Origin: Amycolatopsis acididurans
GTDB taxonomy: Bacteria; Actinomycetota; Actinomycetes; Mycobacteriales; Pseudonocardiaceae
Reading direction: 5' to 3'
Length of the DNA: 56,007 nt
Assembly: GCF_012328925.1 (NCBI RefSeq)
Contig: NZ_JAAXLS010000046.1
Coordinates: forward strand, 1-56,007
In this document: positions 16,431 to 25,164 of the stretch, piece after piece
Numbering within the stretch: position 1 is the first letter of the stretch
Layout: each line of letters opens with the position of its first letter
Made by a program: the position numbers and the translations under genes
Notes under the pieces: model-generated
Databases searched by the model: none
What the model saw: only the letters and a program-made list of their open reading frames with translations
What the model was told of the DNA's origin: nothing

Positions 16431-17043
16431 CTGTTTTAGACGCCTGTGGCGCCATTTTGGTATTGCCACACGGTTGCACCGGGGAACCACGCACCGTGTT
16501 CTTGCGAGCTGGTGGAGATCTTGAGTCTCCGATCGGATACCGAGCCTTACGCTCAGCGGAGTGATGGGGTCTTCAGGAACGCGCTAAGGCTAAGCCTTGC
16601 TGGTTAGGAGGCGATCTCCGAAACCGCTACGCCGCGCGCAGGCATGCCTTGGTACCGGCTGCGTTCACGCCAGGCCGAGGCGATTACCTGCTGCGGCACC
16701 CGAGGCGTCGAGTACTGACAGTGGGCCTCACGGAGCCAGCGCCCAACATATGTCCAACACCCGGCCGGCAGACGCCGCCAGTGGACGGCATGCATTGATA
16801 AGCGTGCCAGCCCGAAGTCCCAAGGCAGAGGCCTCGAGTACCAAACCTTCGACCTTCGAATCGGATACAGGAGGGCCTGTAGTCGGAACGCCGGTTGTCG
16901 GCCTGGTTCCGTGCGTGCCTGTCGTCGGCGTTCGTCATTCGTTCGTCAGGGCACCCATCGAGCACGGCAAGCGACCACGGCCGACGACGGAGGAACGCCC
17001 AGATCAGGCCAGCAATTCGCGCGTTCCCGCTGGTCGCGAGTTG
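16431..17043. other. 613-bp right end of the element, no gene supported
   Basis: Base composition rises gradually back toward the host level. No reading frame with a plausible start, ribosome binding site or domain is visible. One rightward frame runs into attR and ends FRFNV, but only because attR copies the ychF end. The paired 9-bp repeats at 16930-16949 are the only structure I trust. Confidence 0.5.
16930..16949. repeat. Paired 9-bp repeats near attR (candidate arm-type sites)
   Basis: gttcgtcat (16930-16938) and gttcgtcag (16941-16949), the same orientation and 11-bp spacing as the pair at 13508-13527, 94 bp from the attR core. The similarity extends some bases outward (ggc-accca), so a diverged copy of the integrase 3' end is the alternative reading. 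Confidence 0.45.
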
Positions 17044-17061
17044 TTCCGCTTCAACGTCTGA
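17044..17061 (+). repeat. attR: duplicate of the ychF 3' end
   Basis: ttccgcttcaacgtctga, matching 13447-13464 except for one base, with the same reading frame FRFNV-stop. It marks the right junction of the element with the chromosome. Confidence 0.75.
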
Positions 17062-17198
17062 CGCGGTTCAGGAGGGCGCGTTCGGTTTGCGCGGCCAGCA
17101 GCTGACGGGCACCTGCGCGCTCGATTCTCACGACGGCAGGTCAGCCCGGAAAGGGCGGCGGCAGAAACGGCCGAGAACAGACCGCCCCAAGAGAAGAG

Positions 17199-17244
17199 CC
17201 CCGAGGCGTTGGGGGCCAGAGTGCGGCGCCCCCCAACGCCGGGG
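17199..17244 (-). terminator. Strong stem-loop terminator
   Basis: An 11-bp perfect stem (ggcgttggggg at 17205-17215 with its complement at 17230-17240) is extended by cccc/gggg. It lies 10 bases beyond the stop of the 43-residue membrane protein gene, so it probably ends that leftward transcript. Confidence 0.7.
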
Positions 17245-17253
17245 ATCGCTTGC

Positions 17254-17385
17254 TCAGCCCAGGGCGCCGAGCAGAATGACGGTCAGCAGCGTGATCGTCG
17301 TGGCGATTGCGGTCACCCACGCGCGCTGGGCGGGCGACAGGACGACTCGAGAGGTGGAGGACAGGGCAGGCGTGGAGCTGGTCAT
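17254..17385 (-). CDS. 43-residue single-pass membrane protein
   Basis: ATG at 17385, stop at 17254. The N-terminal ~25 residues are Ser/Thr/Pro-rich (MTSSTPALSSTSRVV) and the rest is one membrane helix (about AWVTAIATTITLLTVILLGA). aggatcc lies just upstream and a strong terminator just downstream, which makes a real small gene likely. A 13-codon reading frame (17423 to 17382) ends in the TGA that overlaps this ATG (ATGA), suggesting translational coupling. It lies outside the integrated element. Function unknown; small regulatory membrane peptides have this look. Confidence 0.6.
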   Translation of the reverse strand: MTSSTPALSSTSRVVLSPAQRAWVTAIATTITLLTVILLGALG

Positions 17386-17477
17386 GGCGGATCCTGGTGG
17401 CTTGTGTGAGTCCTTTCGTTCATGACAGCGCCTTGATCTCGGCGTGTGTTAGCACACCCGAGTCACTGTGTCCGATC

Positions 17478-18020
17478 TCACTCCGAAACCCGCCGACTGC
17501 GGGCGGTGTACCAGAGCACCGCCCCCGCGGTGCCCACCATCAGTACGAACGCCAGCCCGCCGACGACCACCGCCCGCGTCTCCGAACCTGAGTCCGCAGC
17601 CGCGCCTGCCCCGGTGGCCGAACCGGCTCCGGCAGCTGCGCTCACCCCGACGGCCGAGCCCGCCCCGGCAGTCGCGCCGACATCGGTGGCCGCGCTCGCT
17701 CCAACGGCTGAGCCCGTGGCCGCGCTCGCCCCAGTGGCCGAATCCACCTCGGCAGCCGCCCCAGCTCCGGTGGCCGAGCCTGCCCCGGTGGCCGAACCGG
17801 CTCGGGCAGCCGCCCCAGCCCCGACGGCCGTGCCCGCAGCCGCGCCCGCGCCAGGACCCGAACCCGCGCCAGCACCCGAACCCGCACCGGCCCCCGACGC
17901 CGCTCCGGCACCCGAGCCCGCAGCGGAGCCAGGCGTTGGCGTCGCCGCCTGGGCGGCGCCGCCGAAGAGCAACATCAACGCTGCCACCAGGCCGGCGACC
18001 TTGGTCATGATCTTCGACAT
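17478..18020 (-). CDS. Secreted Ala/Gly/Ser-rich membrane-anchored protein
   Basis: 180 residues. A clear signal peptide (MSKIMTKVAGLVAALMLLFG, cleavage likely after AQA) is followed by about 115 residues of Ala/Gly/Ser/Thr low-complexity sequence. A C-terminal membrane helix (VVVGGLAFVLMVGTAGAVLWY) and a basic end RSRR follow, so the protein is probably exported and anchored by its C-terminus. ggagggag sits about 5 bases before the ATG at 18020, which decides the start against an ATG 24 bases earlier. No enzymatic domain is visible. It resembles stalk or wall-spacer proteins; role unknown. Confidence 0.7.
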   Translation of the reverse strand: MSKIMTKVAGLVAALMLLFGGAAQAATPTPGSAAGSGAGAASGAGAGSGAGAGSGPGAGAAAGTAVGAGAAARAGSATGAGSATGAGAAAEVDSATGASAATGSAVGASAATDVGATAGAGSAVGVSAAAGAGSATGAGAAADSGSETRAVVVGGLAFVLMVGTAGAVLWYTARSRRVSE

Positions 18021-18083
18021 CGTGTTCTCCCTCCGCCGGTGCAACGTCCGGGACGGCCGGTCATGTTGCCCAGGCGGCGGAGA

Positions 18084-18374
18084 TCACAACGCGTCGATCA
18101 CCTCGTCGATCCCCTCTGCCAGATCGACGTCCTTCCGCGTTATGCCACCCTCCGAGTGCGTGCTCAGGTGGAACGTCAGTTTCCGCCACCGGATGTCGAT
18201 GTCCGGGTGGTGGTTGACGCTCTCGGCGATCTCGGCGACCCGGTTCACCACCTGAATCGCCTGCGGGAAGCTGCCCAACTCGGCCGTTCGCTCGAGAGTC
18301 GTCCCCTTGTGCTGCCAGTGCGGCAGCTTCGCCAACGCGTCGGAGATCTCCTGCTCGCTCAGTAGCTCTGCCAT
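18084..18374 (-). CDS. Pterin-4a-carbinolamine dehydratase
   Basis: 96 residues of the DCoH/PhhB family, which dehydrates 4a-hydroxytetrahydropterin. The catalytic segment VNHHPDIDIRWRKLTFHLST contains the paired histidines. The N-terminal LPHWQHKGTTLERT strand fits the fold. The ATG at 18374 has ggag 5 bases upstream; the ATG at 18383 is also possible. It diverges from the TPP riboswitch and thiamine transporter. No aromatic hydroxylase is nearby, so its substrate here is unclear. Confidence 0.85.
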   Translation of the reverse strand: MAELLSEQEISDALAKLPHWQHKGTTLERTAELGSFPQAIQVVNRVAEIAESVNHHPDIDIRWRKLTFHLSTHSEGGITRKDVDLAEGIDEVIDAL

Positions 18375-18415
18375 GTGCTCCATGGTGGTACGCGGACGGG
18401 TACGCTGCACGGTTG

Positions 18416-18508
18416 CCACGGGAGTCCGGCGCACACAGCCGGACTGAGAGGCGGGCCGGTCCCGCGACCGTTCGCACCTGATCCGGATCATGCCGGCGCA
18501 GGGAGGCG
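18416..18508 (+). promoter_or_regulatory. TPP riboswitch (THI element)
   Basis: The conserved THI-box parts appear in order: cacgggag, a pairing arm with ccggactgagag, then gaccgttcgcacctgatc and ccggatcatgccggcgcag ending gggag. It lies directly before the thiamine-type transporter operon. The tract ctctcc (18514-18519) can pair with the thiB Shine-Dalgarno ggaggg (18533-18538) if one G-U pair is allowed. Translational repression on TPP binding is therefore a reasonable inference. Confidence 0.92.
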
Positions 18509-18541
18509 ATCGTCTCTCCTGCCGCCGAACGAGGAGGGACG

Positions 18542-19579
18542 ATGTTACGAACGAGCCTCGTGCTCGGTCTGGTAGCCGCACTGACCGCGGGCTGCACGCT
18601 GACCAGCGGCTCCGGCGACAACCAGGAATCCACCGTCACGCTGGTCACGCACGACTCGTTCGCCGCGCCCCAGCAGGTGCTCGACGCCTTCCGCCAGCAG
18701 ACCGGCATCAAGCTGGACATCCTCAAGAAGGGTGACGCGGGCGCGCTCACGAACTCCCTCGTGCTCACCAAGGCCAACCCGATCGGCGACGTGGCCTACG
18801 GCGTGGACTCGACGTTCGCCTCCCGGGCGCTGTCCGAGGGCGTCTTCGACCCCTACACCAGTCCCGAAGCCGACCGCGGCCCCCAGCGTTACGCGGTCGA
18901 CCCCGAGCATCGCCTCTCCGCCGTCGACCTCGGCGACGTCTGCGTCAACATCGACACCAACTGGTTCGCCCAGAAGGGCCTGCCCACCCCGGCGAGCTAC
19001 GACGACCTCGCCGACCCGCGCTACAAGGACCTCCTGGTCGTCGAGAATCCGGCTACGTCCAGCCCGGGCCTGGCGTTCCTGCTCGGCACCATCGCCAAGT
19101 ACGGCGAGCAGGGCTGGCAGAACTACTGGACCCGGCTCAAGGACAACGGCGCCAAAACCGTGAGCGGCTGGGAAGAGGCCTACAGCCAGGACTTCTCCGG
19201 TTCCTCCGGCAAGGGCCCCCGCCCCATCGTCGTCTCCTACGCCTCCTCGCCCGCCGCGGAGATCGGCGACGACGGCAAACCGCGCACCAAGGCGCTGCTG
19301 GACACGTGCTACCGCCAGGTCGAGTACGCGGGCGTGCTCACCGGCGCCCGGCAGCCCGACAAGGCCAAGAAGGTGATCGACTTCCTGCTGTCCCAGCAGT
19401 TCCAGACCACCGTCGCGGAGAACATGTACGTCTACCCGGCCCGCGAGGGCGTCAACCTGCCCTCGGGCTGGGCGCAGTCCGCGCCGCTGCCGCCGAACCC
19501 GGCGACCCTGCCGAGTGACCAGGTTGGCAACGGCCGGGAGCGGTGGATCGCACAATGGCGTTCGCTGCTCGGCCAGTAA
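18542..19579 (+). CDS. thiB: Thiamine ABC transporter substrate-binding lipoprotein
   Basis: A 345-residue periplasmic-type binding protein made as a lipoprotein: lipobox LTAG-Cys18. The fold is iron/thiamine-binding class (TVTLVTHDSFAAPQQVLDAF at the N-terminus, AYGVDSTFASRAL, and ENPATSSPGLAFLLGTIAKY). The TPP riboswitch immediately upstream makes thiamine or a derivative the likely ligand. gaggaggg precedes the ATG at 18542. It is the first gene of a three-gene operon with permease and ATPase. Confidence 0.9.
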   Translation: MLRTSLVLGLVAALTAGCTLTSGSGDNQESTVTLVTHDSFAAPQQVLDAFRQQTGIKLDILKKGDAGALTNSLVLTKANPIGDVAYGVDSTFASRALSEGVFDPYTSPEADRGPQRYAVDPEHRLSAVDLGDVCVNIDTNWFAQKGLPTPASYDDLADPRYKDLLVVENPATSSPGLAFLLGTIAKYGEQGWQNYWTRLKDNGAKTVSGWEEAYSQDFSGSSGKGPRPIVVSYASSPAAEIGDDGKPRTKALLDTCYRQVEYAGVLTGARQPDKAKKVIDFLLSQQFQTTVAENMYVYPAREGVNLPSGWAQSAPLPPNPATLPSDQVGNGRERWIAQWRSLLGQ

Positions 19580-21180
19580 AGCCGGTCGCCAGGGCGGGGC
19601 TGGGACTGCTCGCCCTGGTGCCGCTGGGCTTCCTCGTCGTCTTCTTCGCGTGGCCGGTGCTCGCGATCCTGCGCCGGGGGTTCGCCGCCGGTGGGGTCGT
19701 CGCCGCGCTCGCCGACGGCGAGACCTGGCGCCTCGCGGGGTTCACCATCGGGCAGGCGGCCGCGTCGACCGCGCTCGCCGTGCTCGCCGGGCTGCCGATC
19801 GCGTTCGTGCTGGCCAGGGTCCGGTTGCCCGGGGCGGGGCTGGTGCGCACGCTGGTGCTGGTGCCGTTCGTGCTGCCGACCGTCGTCGTGGGGCTCGCGT
19901 TCCGTGCGCTGTGGCCGGACGGCGGCCTGGCCTCGATCGTGCTCGCCAACGCCTTTTTCAACGTCGCCGTGATCGCGCGGACCGTCTCGGGGCTGTGGGC
20001 GCACCTGGACTCGCGGGCCGAGGACGCGGCGCGGGCGCTCGGTGCCTCCCGGTGGCGGGCGTTCCGTTCGGTCACGCTGCCCTCGCTGCGGCCCGCGATC
20101 CTGTCCGGCGCCGCGGTCGCGTTCTTGTTCTGTGCCACCAGTTTCGGCGTGGTGCTCGTACTCGGCGGTGCCCGGTACCGCACCCTGGAAACCGAGATCT
20201 ACCTGCGTACCGAGAACCTGCTCGACCTCACCGGCGCGGCGGCGCTGTCGCTGGTGCAGATCGCGGCCGTCCTCGCGACGCTGTTCATCGGCGCGGCCGC
20301 GCGCAGACGACGCGAGACGGCGCTGAAACTGCGTGCACGCAGGGAGACCGTGCGGCGTCCGACCGGTGGTGAATGGTGGGTCGTCGGCGCGGCGGTCGCC
20401 GTGTTCGGCCTGCTGCTGACGCCGATCGTGGCTTTGCTGCTCCGCTCACTGTCCACTGAGGACGGATGGGGTCTTGCCGGGTACCGGGCGTTGTCCACGA
20501 CCGGCAACAGCGGCACGTTGCAGGTCTCGGGCTGGAGCGCGGCGCTGAACTCGCTGCGGACGGCGACGGACGCGACCCTGCTCGCGCTGATCATCGGCGT
20601 CGCCGCCGCGGTCGTGGTGGTGACGTTGCGGCGCTCGCCCGCGAGAGCGTCCCGCGGCCTGGCTGAGACGATGGACGCGGCCTTGATGCTGCCGCTCGGC
20701 GTGTCCGCCGTCACCGTCGGTTTCGGCTACCTGGTCACCCTGGACGCGCTGCCCGGTGATCTGCGCCGCTCGCCGCTGCTGGTGCCGCTGGCCCAGGCCT
20801 TGGTGGTCATCCCGCTCATCGTCCGGATCGTGCTGCCCGTGCTGCGCTCGATCGACGACCGGTTGCGACAGGCCGCGGTGACGCTCGGCGCGGGACCCGT
20901 GCGCGTGTGGCGCGAGATCGACGTTCCGCTCGCACTCCGCTCGGTCGTCTCGGCGGCCGGATTCGGTTACGTGGTCGCGCTCGGTGAGTTCGGTGCGACG
21001 AGTTTCCTGGCGCGCCCGCAGACGCCGACGCTTCCGGTCGCGATCGCATCGCTGATCTCGCGGCCGGGCGAGCTGAACAACCAGATGGCCTATGCGGCGT
21101 GCGCCCTGCTGATGCTGGTGACGGCCGCGGCCGTCGTCCTGATCGAGAAGTTCGGTTCCGGCCGGATGGGGGAGTTCTGA
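19555..21180 (+). CDS. thiP: Thiamine ABC transporter permease (fused two-domain)
   Basis: About 541 residues with two binding-protein-dependent permease domains in tandem, each with about six membrane helices and an EAA loop (the first reads EDAARALGASRWRAFRSVTL; the second reads QAAVTLGAGPVRVWREIDVP). This is the ThiP-like fused arrangement. The ATG at 19555 overlaps the thiB end by 25 bases; a GTG at 19543 is the alternative, and neither has ideal Shine-Dalgarno spacing. Translational coupling to thiB is likely. Confidence 0.9.
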   Translation: MAFAARPVKPVARAGLGLLALVPLGFLVVFFAWPVLAILRRGFAAGGVVAALADGETWRLAGFTIGQAAASTALAVLAGLPIAFVLARVRLPGAGLVRTLVLVPFVLPTVVVGLAFRALWPDGGLASIVLANAFFNVAVIARTVSGLWAHLDSRAEDAARALGASRWRAFRSVTLPSLRPAILSGAAVAFLFCATSFGVVLVLGGARYRTLETEIYLRTENLLDLTGAAALSLVQIAAVLATLFIGAAARRRRETALKLRARRETVRRPTGGEWWVVGAAVAVFGLLLTPIVALLLRSLSTEDGWGLAGYRALSTTGNSGTLQVSGWSAALNSLRTATDATLLALIIGVAAAVVVVTLRRSPARASRGLAETMDAALMLPLGVSAVTVGFGYLVTLDALPGDLRRSPLLVPLAQALVVIPLIVRIVLPVLRSIDDRLRQAAVTLGAGPVRVWREIDVPLALRSVVSAAGFGYVVALGEFGATSFLARPQTPTLPVAIASLISRPGELNNQMAYAACALLMLVTAAAVVLIEKFGSGRMGEF

Positions 21181-21181
21181 C

Positions 21182-22186
21182 ATGGCCTTGTCCGTTCAGG
21201 GGCTGACAGTCCGCTATGGACAGTTCACCGCGGTACAGGACGCCACGCTCGACATCGCCGACGGGGAGGTCCTGGCCCTGCTCGGCCCGTCGGGTTCGGG
21301 GAAGTCGACGCTGCTGCGGGCGATCACCGGACTCGAGCCGCTGAGCTCGGGCACGGTGCGCTGGGACGGGGAGGACCTGGCCCGGATCGGCGTGCACCGG
21401 CGCGAGTTCGGGCTGGTCTTTCAGGACGGGCAACTGTTCCCGCATCGCGATGTCGCGGGCAACATCTCCTTCGGGCTCCGGATGAAGAGCATGCCGGCGA
21501 GAGAACGCGCCGAGCGGGTGCGCGGCCTGCTGGAGCTCGTGGGGCTCGGCGGCTACGAACGGCGGCGCGTCACCGAGCTGTCCGGCGGCGAAGCGCAGCG
21601 GGTCGCGCTGGCGCGTGCGCTCGCGCCGGAGCCGCGGCTGCTGCTGCTCGACGAACCGCTGTCCGGTTTGGACGCCGAGCTGCGTCAGCAGCTGGCCTTC
21701 GACCTCGCGGAGGTGCTGCGCAGCGCGAAGATCACCGCACTGCTGGTCACGCACGACCGCGAGGAGGCGTTCACCTTCGCCGACCGGGTGGCCGTGCTGC
21801 GCGCGGGCGAGATCCGGCATGCCGGTGCGGTGCGCGAGGTGTGGCGGCATCCGGTTGACGAGGAGGTGGCCGCTTTCCTCGGTGTGACGGCGTTTTTCGA
21901 CGGTACGATGTCCGGAGGCAGACTGAGCTTCCCGCTCGGCGAGGCTGAGCTGGCGGAGCCCGACGGGCCGGTGCGGGTCGGGCTGCGGCCGGACGGTTTG
22001 CGCGTCTCCGGTGAAGGCATACCCGGTGAAGTGCTCAGCAAGGTCCACCGGAGGGTGCGCGTCCGCGTGGCCGATTCCACTGTGGACGCGCTCGCTCCTG
22101 CGGACGCGAACCTCCGTCCGGGCGAGGAGACACGGCTCGCCGTGGACCCGGAAGGCGTCGTGCTGATCAGCCGTCGCGCGTCGTGA
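21182..22186 (+). CDS. thiQ: Thiamine ABC transporter ATP-binding protein
   Basis: A 334-residue ATPase with Walker A GPSGSGKST, Q-loop VFQDGQLFPHRD, signature LSGGEAQRVALARAL and Walker B LLLLDEPLSGLD. A C-terminal TOBE-like extension of about 90 residues follows. The ATG lies one base after the thiP stop with ggggag upstream. The last 20 bases overlap the convergent ABC-2 permease gene. Confidence 0.9.
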   Translation: MALSVQGLTVRYGQFTAVQDATLDIADGEVLALLGPSGSGKSTLLRAITGLEPLSSGTVRWDGEDLARIGVHRREFGLVFQDGQLFPHRDVAGNISFGLRMKSMPARERAERVRGLLELVGLGGYERRRVTELSGGEAQRVALARALAPEPRLLLLDEPLSGLDAELRQQLAFDLAEVLRSAKITALLVTHDREEAFTFADRVAVLRAGEIRHAGAVREVWRHPVDEEVAAFLGVTAFFDGTMSGGRLSFPLGEAELAEPDGPVRVGLRPDGLRVSGEGIPGEVLSKVHRRVRVRVADSTVDALAPADANLRPGEETRLAVDPEGVVLISRRAS

Positions 22187-23033
22187 TCCGGGCGTAGGCC
22201 AGGGACAGCCCGACGAGGAGGTAACACGCGGCCCTGGTCGCGCCCTGTGCCAGCGCGTCGCCCGGCATCGGGTCACGCAGTACGTCGGTCAGCGCGTCCC
22301 AGGATTCGGGCAGCAGGAACGGATGCAGCCAGGCGACCGCGGAAAGCTGCAGCAGCACCGTCGACACGATCGTGCCCGCCAGCACCGACACGACGACCAG
22401 CATCGGATGCTCGGTGCACGCGGAGATCGCCAGCGCCACCGCGCCGACCGCCCACAGTTGCAGCGTCACCCAGCCCGCCGCGATCGCGACCTTGCCCAGC
22501 GCGGCGGCGAACGACAGCGTGGTGCCGTTCAGCGTGAACAACCCGCCGGTGCCGTTCATCGCGAGCCCGGCGATCACCCCGACCAGCGCCATGACCAGCA
22601 CCGCGGCCAGCGTGAACGTGGCCACGCCCAGCGATTTCACCGTCAGCAGCCTGCCCCGGCTCACCGGCGCCAGCAGCCATCCGCGCAGGGTCCCGTGCGC
22701 GAGTTCACCCGCGATCGCGTCGCCCGCGGACATCGCCGTGACCAAGGGCAGCAACAAGGCCAGGCCCGCGGTCAGCGCGGCGATCGGCAGCACCAACGCG
22801 TTGCCCGCCGCGGCGGCGAACAGTCCGCCCCCGCCCTGCTCGCCCGGCGGACCGCCCGGGGTGCCGCCGAGGGCCAGTGCGATCGCGATGATCGCGGGGA
22901 TCAGCGCGAGCAGGCCCAGCACGACGAGCGTGCGCGGGCGGCGGAAGATCCACCGCAGTTCCGCGCGGTAGAGCCGCAACAGCGGAACAGTGCGGCGCGT
23001 GGCCGGAACCGGCTGCGCGGTCAGCGTGGTCAT
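22167..23033 (-). CDS. ABC-2 type membrane permease
   Basis: 288 residues with a cytoplasmic start (LLRLYRAELRWIFRRPRTL) and about six hydrophobic segments typical of ABC-2 exporters. It overlaps the upstream ATPase gene by 4 bases, so it is co-translated with it. Its 3' end overlaps thiQ by 20 bases in convergent orientation. The substrate is unknown; pairing with a LolA-like exported protein suggests lipid or lipoprotein handling. Confidence 0.85.
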   Translation of the reverse strand: MTTLTAQPVPATRRTVPLLRLYRAELRWIFRRPRTLVVLGLLALIPAIIAIALALGGTPGGPPGEQGGGGLFAAAAGNALVLPIAALTAGLALLLPLVTAMSAGDAIAGELAHGTLRGWLLAPVSRGRLLTVKSLGVATFTLAAVLVMALVGVIAGLAMNGTGGLFTLNGTTLSFAAALGKVAIAAGWVTLQLWAVGAVALAISACTEHPMLVVVSVLAGTIVSTVLLQLSAVAWLHPFLLPESWDALTDVLRDPMPGDALAQGATRAACYLLVGLSLAYARITTRDG

Positions 23034-24043
23034 GCCCTCACCTCGTCTACATCGGACAGACCGTCCGCCTCCGCGTCGTTCTGGGTCAGCCTCGCGAACA
23101 GGTCCTCCAGACCCGTGCGCTCGCGCCTGGCCTCGTGCACCGCGACCCCGCCGTGCACCAGGGCCGCCACCACCTGCGGCGCGGTCGCCGTGGTGATGTC
23201 CGCGCGCACCCCCTCCGGCGCCAGCCGCGCCGAGATCCGGTTCTCCCGCAGCACTTCCAGCGCCTTGTCACCATCCGGCGTGGACACCAGCAGGCCGGCG
23301 TTTCCGGTCTCCAGCAGTTCGTTCAGCTCGCCCTGCGCCACGACGGTGCCGTCGTGCAGCACTGCCACGTGGGTGCAGGTGGCCTCCACCTCGGCGAGCA
23401 GGTGCGAGGACACCAGCACGGTCACCCCGTCCGCGTGCAGATCCGCGATGATCGTGCGGATTTCCCTGGTACCGGCCGGGTCCAGGCCGTTGGTCGGCTC
23501 GTCGAGGATGACCATCTTGCGCGGCACCAGCAGTGCACCGGCTAGGCCGAGCCGCTGCTTCATGCCCAGCGAGTAACCCCGGTACCGGCGGTGCGCCGCG
23601 GCGCCGAGACCCACCCGCTCCAGCGCGTCCTCCACCGCCTTCGGAATGTCCGAAAGGGACAGATGCGGCTCGGCGGCGGCGAGCCGGCGCAGGTTCTCCC
23701 GTCCGGACAGGAACGGGTGGAAGCCAGGTCCCTCGACGAGAGCGCCCACGTCCGGCAGCGCACCGGGGGCCTCCTCCGGCATCCGGTGGCCCAGCAGCTC
23801 CACCTCGCCTTCGGTCGGGCGGACCAGGCCGAGGAGCATCCGGATCGTGGTGGTCTTGCCCGAGCCGTTGGGGCCGAGCATGCCCAGCACCGCGCCTTCG
23901 GGCACCTCCAGATCGACCTGGTCGACCGCGACCGTGCCCCGGTACACCTTGCGCAGCCCCCTGGTCCGCGCCGCGAGCGCCCCGGGGCGGGTGGGCGCCT
24001 CCCCGCCGGAGGCGCCCACCTCGACCTCGAACGAGGTCGTCAC
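23030..24043 (-). CDS. ABC transporter ATP-binding protein
   Basis: 337 residues, DRR/CcmA-type ATPase: Walker A GPNGSGKTTTIRMLLG, Q-loop-like PDVGALVEGPGFHPFLSG, signature YSLGMKQRLGLAGALL and Walker B MVILDEPTNGLD. A C-terminal regulatory region of ~100 residues follows. It overlaps both neighbours by 4 bases (ATGA), forming an operon LolA-like, ATPase, permease. Confidence 0.9.
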   Translation of the reverse strand: MTTSFEVEVGASGGEAPTRPGALAARTRGLRKVYRGTVAVDQVDLEVPEGAVLGMLGPNGSGKTTTIRMLLGLVRPTEGEVELLGHRMPEEAPGALPDVGALVEGPGFHPFLSGRENLRRLAAAEPHLSLSDIPKAVEDALERVGLGAAAHRRYRGYSLGMKQRLGLAGALLVPRKMVILDEPTNGLDPAGTREIRTIIADLHADGVTVLVSSHLLAEVEATCTHVAVLHDGTVVAQGELNELLETGNAGLLVSTPDGDKALEVLRENRISARLAPEGVRADITTATAPQVVAALVHGGVAVHEARRERTGLEDLFARLTQNDAEADGLSDVDEVRA

Positions 24044-25095
24044 TTCGTCCCCAGCGCGTCGATCAGCACCTGCTGCGGCACCGCGCCGATCGCGAACCGG
24101 CCGTCGTCGGTGATCAGTGCCGTCGCGGCGTTCGTGGTGATCACGTAGCCCGAGCCGAACGCGCCGGTCACCCGCTTGCCGAACTGGCCGAGCAGCGCCT
24201 TCGGGTCGACCTGACGGCCGTTCTTGCCCTGCTGCGGCGCCATCGCCTGCGGCGTCGCCTTGCCGACCAGCACGGTGTCCCAGCCGTCGCCGACGGTCGT
24301 GACGTCCGGCTTGGCCGCGTTCTGCGGCTGCGACTGCGCCTGCTTCTCGGTCACCTTCGCGCCCTGCGGCGGGGTGAACTGGAACTCGCTCGCGGGCTGC
24401 GGCGTGAACTCGACGTCGCTGAACGCGATCTGCAGCGCGGGATCGGCGCTGCCGTAGGTCATCACGGCCAGCCGCAGCGGCACCCGCTTCTCCGCGTCGA
24501 CGGCGACCCGCACCTCACGCAGTAGCGTGCGCTCGGTCGGCTTCGGTGTCAGCACCAGTTCGTAGGCGGCGCGCCCGGCGACGCGGGCGGTGCCCTCGAC
24601 ACTGACCGTGCTGCTCTGCCTGACCTTGTCCATCAGCTGCTTGGCCGCGGCCGTCGGATCGCTCGAAATGCCTTCCGGCGCCTTCTGCGTGGCCACGCCG
24701 GACGGGACGGTCACCTTCGTCGCCGAGTTGTCCTTCGAGCTGTAGGTCCAGATCGTGTGGTCGTTGCGGACGATCGTGGTGTCGGCGTTGCCCTGCTGGA
24801 TGGAGATCTTGCCGTTGCCGGCGCCGTCGTTGAACACGTGGGCCGAGTCGACGTTGAGCTGCATCCCGCCGGGCAGCGACGTGGTCGGCAGGCCGAGGTT
24901 GTTGTCGACCTTGACCGTGCCGTCCAGCGCGGGCGTCTGGGTGCTCAGCACCGACGACACCAGGTCCTCCGCGCTGATCTGCGGCAGCGTGGGCGCCTCG
25001 CCGGCGCTGGCGGGAACCGCCAGCCAGGCCAGTCCCGCGACCCCGAGCGCCGAGCCCGTGACCGCCGCCGTGATGGCCTTCTTCTTCGGTTGCAT
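24040..25095 (-). CDS. LolA-like / DUF2092 exported lipoprotein-carrier-fold protein
   Basis: 351 residues starting with basic QPKKKAITAAVTGSALGVAG and a signal sequence (LAWLAVPASAG, cleavage likely after ASA). The body has the LolA/LppX-type pattern: SAEDLVSSVLSTQTPALDGT, repeated beta strands, then RAAYELVLTPKP and VRVAVDAEKRVPLRLAV. The fold binds lipid or lipoprotein acyl chains in known members. The ATG at 25095 has agggag about 7 bases upstream, and longer upstream readings lack a signal peptide. It leads the ABC operon and diverges from the response-regulator gene across a repeat-type operator. Confidence 0.75.
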   Translation of the reverse strand: MQPKKKAITAAVTGSALGVAGLAWLAVPASAGEAPTLPQISAEDLVSSVLSTQTPALDGTVKVDNNLGLPTTSLPGGMQLNVDSAHVFNDGAGNGKISIQQGNADTTIVRNDHTIWTYSSKDNSATKVTVPSGVATQKAPEGISSDPTAAAKQLMDKVRQSSTVSVEGTARVAGRAAYELVLTPKPTERTLLREVRVAVDAEKRVPLRLAVMTYGSADPALQIAFSDVEFTPQPASEFQFTPPQGAKVTEKQAQSQPQNAAKPDVTTVGDGWDTVLVGKATPQAMAPQQGKNGRQVDPKALLGQFGKRVTGAFGSGYVITTNAATALITDDGRFAIGAVPQQVLIDALGTK

Positions 25096-25164
25096 CGCGT
25101 TCTCCCTGTGTACCTGCCGAGCACCAGTGTGCTCGTTCCCCGCCGAAGACGCTCCCGCTTCATG

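Noticed and set aside
16597..17061. Rightward 154-codon frame ending FRFNV like YchF
   Set aside because: Only the last residues match, because attR copies the ychF end; the rest has no start signal or domain.
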